From Verrucomicrobiota bacterium (GTDB taxonomy: Bacteria > Verrucomicrobiota > Verrucomicrobiia > Limisphaerales > SXQI01), in NCBI GenBank assembly GCA_008933045.1, contig WBXJ01000040.1:1-16087 (forward strand): a stretch of 16,087 nt of DNA, given 5' to 3'. The notes beneath the pieces are model-generated. The model did not search any database and had not been told where the DNA came from. It saw only the letters and a list, made by a program, of their open reading frames with translations. How positions within the stretch are numbered: the first letter of the stretch is position 1; each line of letters begins with the position of its first letter. The position numbers and the translations under genes are program-made. Shown here one piece after another: positions 13,889 through 16,087 of this stretch.

Positions 13889-14706
13889 TGAAGTTGGGGG
13901 ATCGGAGGGAAATCCTTCCCTTGCTGCCGGTTCAACGTTTCATCAATTTTAAGCCGCAAATACTGGTCAACAGGATCAATCTCGGCTTCGGGTGGAGGAG
14001 GTTGATTTGGAGGCGTGGAGGCTGCCCCTAACTGCGGGGGGGCCTGAAAACCGAGAAGCGCCGCTGCACCTTCGGAGGGACTGCGTCGCATCCGTTCGGG
14101 AATATTGTTCCGTAGCCCTCCCGATGCGTTCTGAGGCCCGCCGCTCGGACGGTTATTAGGTTGACCCAATCCGCCCCCAAACTGGGCGACACCCGGACCA
14201 CCGCCCCCCGGCATGACTGCCGCGAGGGAATTAGTTGCTGCACCCGGTCCAATAGGACCCGATGTGGGCGGCTTGATTCCATTCGTCTCAAAAGTGAGAA
14301 CTTGTTCGGCCCCAGCCACTCGGATGGTTACCGAAGCGGGTCGCTTTTCGTTGATCTCGACAACCTCAATCGTGTCCTTCCCTTGGCCCTCGGAAAGCAT
14401 ATAGGTAACGGGGTCTTTTTTATCTGCGGCTTTCGTTTGGATATAAGCCCGTTTAGGTATGCGAGGGTAACCAACGGTGGTAATACCCGTCAGGAAAATA
14501 TCCACTTTGACCGGTGGTGGCAGCTTCGTTTCCGCCACGGGCGCTTCGACAGGAGGCGGTGGAGGTTTCAAACCAAAGGGATTGCGTTCGCTGATGATCT
14601 GATAGGCCTCCCGAGTCCTCGGTGTGGCGACTGCGCTCACCTCGAGGGTTGTGAGGGTCACCCCCAGCAACGCCACCGTCATGGACTGCTTACTGAACAT
14701 ACACAT
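13885..14706 (-). CDS. GspC/PilP-like periplasmic protein with Gly/Pro-rich tail
   Basis: From the ATG at 14706 this is 273 residues with a signal peptide (MCMFSKQSMTVALLGVTL..., possible cleavage after S-A-V-A at about residue 28). Next come ISERNPFGLKPPPPP (38-52) and a small beta-domain (about 68-140: VDIFLTGIT, KRAYIQ, YMLSEGQGKDTIEVVEINE, VTIRV, EQVLTF). ERNPFGL followed by such a domain is the pattern of the homology region of GspC and PilP, inner-membrane or periplasmic adapters of type II secretion and type IV pili. The C-terminal half is low-complexity, rich in Gly, Pro and Asn. No other secretion gene is nearby, so its machine is unknown. A GTG at 14739 would extend it by 11 residues, but the promoter candidate and signal peptide favour 14706 or the ATG at 14700. 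Confidence 0.7.
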   Translation of the reverse strand: MCMFSKQSMTVALLGVTLTTLEVSAVATPRTREAYQIISERNPFGLKPPPPPVEAPVAETKLPPPVKVDIFLTGITTVGYPRIPKRAYIQTKAADKKDPVTYMLSEGQGKDTIEVVEINEKRPASVTIRVAGAEQVLTFETNGIKPPTSGPIGPGAATNSLAAVMPGGGGPGVAQFGGGLGQPNNRPSGGPQNASGGLRNNIPERMRRSPSEGAAALLGFQAPPQLGAASTPPNQPPPPEAEIDPVDQYLRLKIDETLNRQQGKDFPPIPQLH

Positions 14707-14747
14707 CGCTTTCACTAAGTCGGTTTCGTGACTCTTCACACTAGATA

Positions 14748-14776
14748 ACAGTAATCCACCAATATGAAAACACCAA
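14748..14776 (-). promoter_or_regulatory. Candidate promoter of the GspC/PilP-like gene
   Basis: On the minus strand TTGGTG (14776-14771), a 17-base spacer and TACTGT (14753-14748) form a plausible sigma-70-type promoter. Transcription would begin near 14741, about 35 bases before the ATG at 14706, which argues against the GTG at 14739 as the start. Confidence 0.45.
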
Positions 14777-14845
14777 CCTCAGCAAAATGTTGCGCCAACG
14801 ATCGTAACTACGAGGTAGAAAATCAGATTCCTTGATGGGTTAGGG

Positions 14846-14874
14846 TTGAAGTTGGGGTATTTTCAGGATACTGT
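14846..14874 (+). promoter_or_regulatory. Candidate promoter of the rhomboid gene
   Basis: TTGAAG (14846-14851), a 17-base spacer and TACTGT (14869-14874) form a plausible sigma-70-type promoter with the same -10 hexamer as the divergent promoter at 14748-14753. The -10 box ends eight bases before the ATG at 14883, so the transcript would have almost no leader. Confidence 0.45.
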
Positions 14875-14882
14875 ATGGCGAA

Positions 14883-15746
14883 ATGCTTGATGATCGATCC
14901 TACATGCGCGAGCCCTCGCCCCTGCCTCCACCGGCGCGGACTGCGGGATCAGCTACGATTACAATTCTGATCATTAACGCCGTGGTTTTCTTGGGGCAGT
15001 TGACGCTCACGGATTCGGGCGCTGATATTTTCAGCCAGTATTTTGCGTTGAGTTGGGACACGCTAAAACGCGGCATGATTTGGCAGTTGGTCACCTTTCA
15101 GTTTCTGCATGGAGGCTGGTTACATATTTTATTCAATAGTCTGGGGATTTACATGTTCGGACGGGATGTGGAGGAGCGTCTGGGGACGCTTACTTTTGTG
15201 AAACTTTACCTAATCAGCGGGGTGGTGGGTGGGTTTGTGCATGTGCTGGGGAGTTGGATTCTTCCCGGAAATTTTGGCGGGCTACATTCGTCAGTGGTAG
15301 GAGCTTCAGCCGGCGTTTATGGGTTGGTTGCCGCGTTTGCAGTGCTTTATCCGCAACGTAAAATCACATTATTAGTATTTTACATTGTGCCCGTGACCTT
15401 GACCGCGCGTGTCATGTTTTTTGGCGCGGCAGCCTTGGCTGTTTTTGGGATTATTTTCCCGCAAGGAAACGTGGCCGAGGGAGCCCACCTTGGAGGGTTG
15501 ATCTATGGTTGGATCTGCACCAAAGCCCTCCTACGATCCGATTGGCATTTGCCGCCAATAATCGGGTCACCCAATACAAATCGGAATTCTGCAGCGCCCC
15601 TAATTGGAATACGTTCCAACGATTTCATCAGTCGAGAAGTTGATCCAATCCTCGATAAAATCTCCGCTCAAGGAATGCAAAGTTTGACAGAAGCAGAACG
15701 CCAAATTCTTCTAAAGGCTGCTCGCGACAAAGAAACTCGACGATAA
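14883..15746 (+). CDS. Rhomboid-family intramembrane serine protease
   Basis: Rhomboids cut membrane proteins within the lipid bilayer. The 287-residue protein has a short cytoplasmic N-terminus and about six membrane helices (roughly 25-215). The oxyanion/first-loop residues are in W-L-H81-I-L-F-N85, the catalytic serine in V-V-G140-A-S142-A-G-V-Y-G and the catalytic histidine in E-G-A-H202-L-G-G-L. Both members of the Ser-His dyad are present, so it should be active. After the last helix comes a tail of about 70 residues ending in REVDPILDKISAQGMQSLTE and AERQILLKAA, a short helical module seen on rhomboids of related bacteria. No Shine-Dalgarno is visible; the second ATG at 14904 is possible, but the promoter position allows leaderless translation from 14883. 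Substrates are unknown. It is divergent from the GspC/PilP-like gene. Confidence 0.92.
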   Translation: MLDDRSYMREPSPLPPPARTAGSATITILIINAVVFLGQLTLTDSGADIFSQYFALSWDTLKRGMIWQLVTFQFLHGGWLHILFNSLGIYMFGRDVEERLGTLTFVKLYLISGVVGGFVHVLGSWILPGNFGGLHSSVVGASAGVYGLVAAFAVLYPQRKITLLVFYIVPVTLTARVMFFGAAALAVFGIIFPQGNVAEGAHLGGLIYGWICTKALLRSDWHLPPIIGSPNTNRNSAAPLIGIRSNDFISREVDPILDKISAQGMQSLTEAERQILLKAARDKETRR

Positions 15747-15770
15747 TCCTGAGGTTTCAACCGAAAAGTG

Positions 15771-15798
15771 TTGCCTTTCTGAAAGAACCAGGTAGAAT
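15771..15798 (+). promoter_or_regulatory. Candidate promoter at the right edge
   Basis: TTGCCT (15771-15776), a 16-base spacer and TAGAAT (15793-15798) fit a sigma-70-type promoter. Transcription from about 15805 would read the small ORF at 15824 and the frame open to the window end. Confidence 0.4.
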
Positions 15799-15823
15799 CT
15801 TCGGTATACCTAAAAACGCAATC

Positions 15824-15952
15824 ATGGAATCACCGTCTTCGAAGCAAATTCCCGGGGTAGGTGAAACTGTATCAACCATCACAACGTGCCGCAGCGAACT
15901 CGACCAGGACATTCCAGTTGCAACCATGGGTTCCTTTGCTTCGGGTCACTGA
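15824..15952 (+). CDS. Small ORF, 42 residues, uncertain
   Basis: An ATG about 20 bases after a predicted transcription start opens 42 codons (MESPSSKQIPGVGETVSTIT... ending FASGH) before a TGA. The product is Ser/Thr-rich, has no membrane segment and matches nothing I recognise. The following frame begins about 30 bases later, so this could be a leader peptide, a real small protein or chance. There is no Shine-Dalgarno. Confidence 0.25.
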   Translation: MESPSSKQIPGVGETVSTITTCRSELDQDIPVATMGSFASGH

Positions 15953-15981
15953 TCTTTGGTGGTAAGGCCGCATCGAGAGAC

Positions 15982-16087
15982 GTGAGTAATTCCAAGCAAC
16001 CTACTGTCGGCGGGGAAACCTATCAGCGCATTCTCTCAGTGAGTCCGCGCGATGCTCACATCTACTTGTGGAGCGAGCGTTTGATCA
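15982..16087 (+). CDS. Possible 5' end of a gene cut by the window edge
   Basis: From a GTG at 15982 the frame stays open to the last base (35 codons), beginning VSNSKQPTVGGETYQRILSV and continuing SPRDAHIYLWSERLI. The frame is also open upstream to 15865, so an earlier GTG (15886) cannot be excluded. The composition looks like an ordinary soluble protein, but too little is visible to name it. It runs in the same direction as the rhomboid gene. Confidence 0.4.
   Translation, partial: MSNSKQPTVGGETYQRILSVSPRDAHIYLWSERLI

Larger units (their letters stand above)
15747..15981. other. Right-hand intergenic stretch with a promoter candidate and a small ORF
   Basis: Between the rhomboid stop and the partial frame at the window end I find no large gene. 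The stretch holds a promoter candidate (15771-15798) and a 42-codon ORF (15824-15952). I see no terminator hairpin with a T-run behind the rhomboid gene. Confidence 0.5.

Overview
The window looks like a chromosomal segment of a free-living Gram-negative-type bacterium. I think Verrucomicrobiota (Pedosphaera/Limisphaerales-like) is most likely, with Planctomycetota or another PVC lineage as the alternative. This rests on gene style, not a database match: a secreted CotH-family protein with Gly/Pro-rich linkers and EF-hands, a rhomboid protease with a cytoplasmic C-terminal tail, a short S26 signal peptidase paired with an anchored NTF2-like protein, lipoprotein and signal-peptide genes, and mostly weak or absent Shine-Dalgarno sequences. 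Base composition looks even, and I see no transposase, phage gene, tRNA, rRNA or CRISPR array.

Layout. Positions 1-97 hold the first 32 codons of a minus-strand lipoprotein gene cut by the window edge. Positions 98-482 are non-coding, with a short tandem repeat, REP-like palindromes and a tandem-hairpin terminator candidate. From 11731 down to 483 all genes are on the minus strand, in transcription order: metK (SAM synthetase), ahcY (S-adenosylhomocysteine hydrolase), a CotH/EF-hand secreted protein, pyrE (orotate phosphoribosyltransferase), a UbiD-family decarboxylase, dnaE (DNA polymerase III alpha) and a PaaI-type hotdog thioesterase. Gaps are short (about 20-85 bases). Divergent from metK, across about 150 bases, is a plus-strand group: an ArsR-type HTH fused to a SAM-methyltransferase-like domain, a type I signal peptidase and a small anchored protein. 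This group meets a minus-strand GspC/PilP-like periplasmic protein tail to tail, and the two stop codons overlap. A divergent promoter region then leads to a plus-strand rhomboid protease. The right edge (15747-16087) holds a promoter candidate, a 42-codon small ORF and a frame that stays open to the window end.

How the genes fit together. The clearest functional unit is the SAM cycle: MetK makes SAM, and AhcY clears the SAH left by methyltransferases. The divergent ArsR-methyltransferase fusion has the architecture of SahR, described in Proteobacteria as a SAH-sensing repressor of metK, ahcY and methionine genes. Its position and the inverted repeats in the shared intergenic region suggest the same control here. 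This is the most interesting system in the window. The other genes are housekeeping (dnaE, pyrE), quinone or aromatic decarboxylation (UbiD) and envelope functions (CotH-like, signal peptidase, rhomboid, GspC-like, lipoprotein), with no sign that they form a single pathway.
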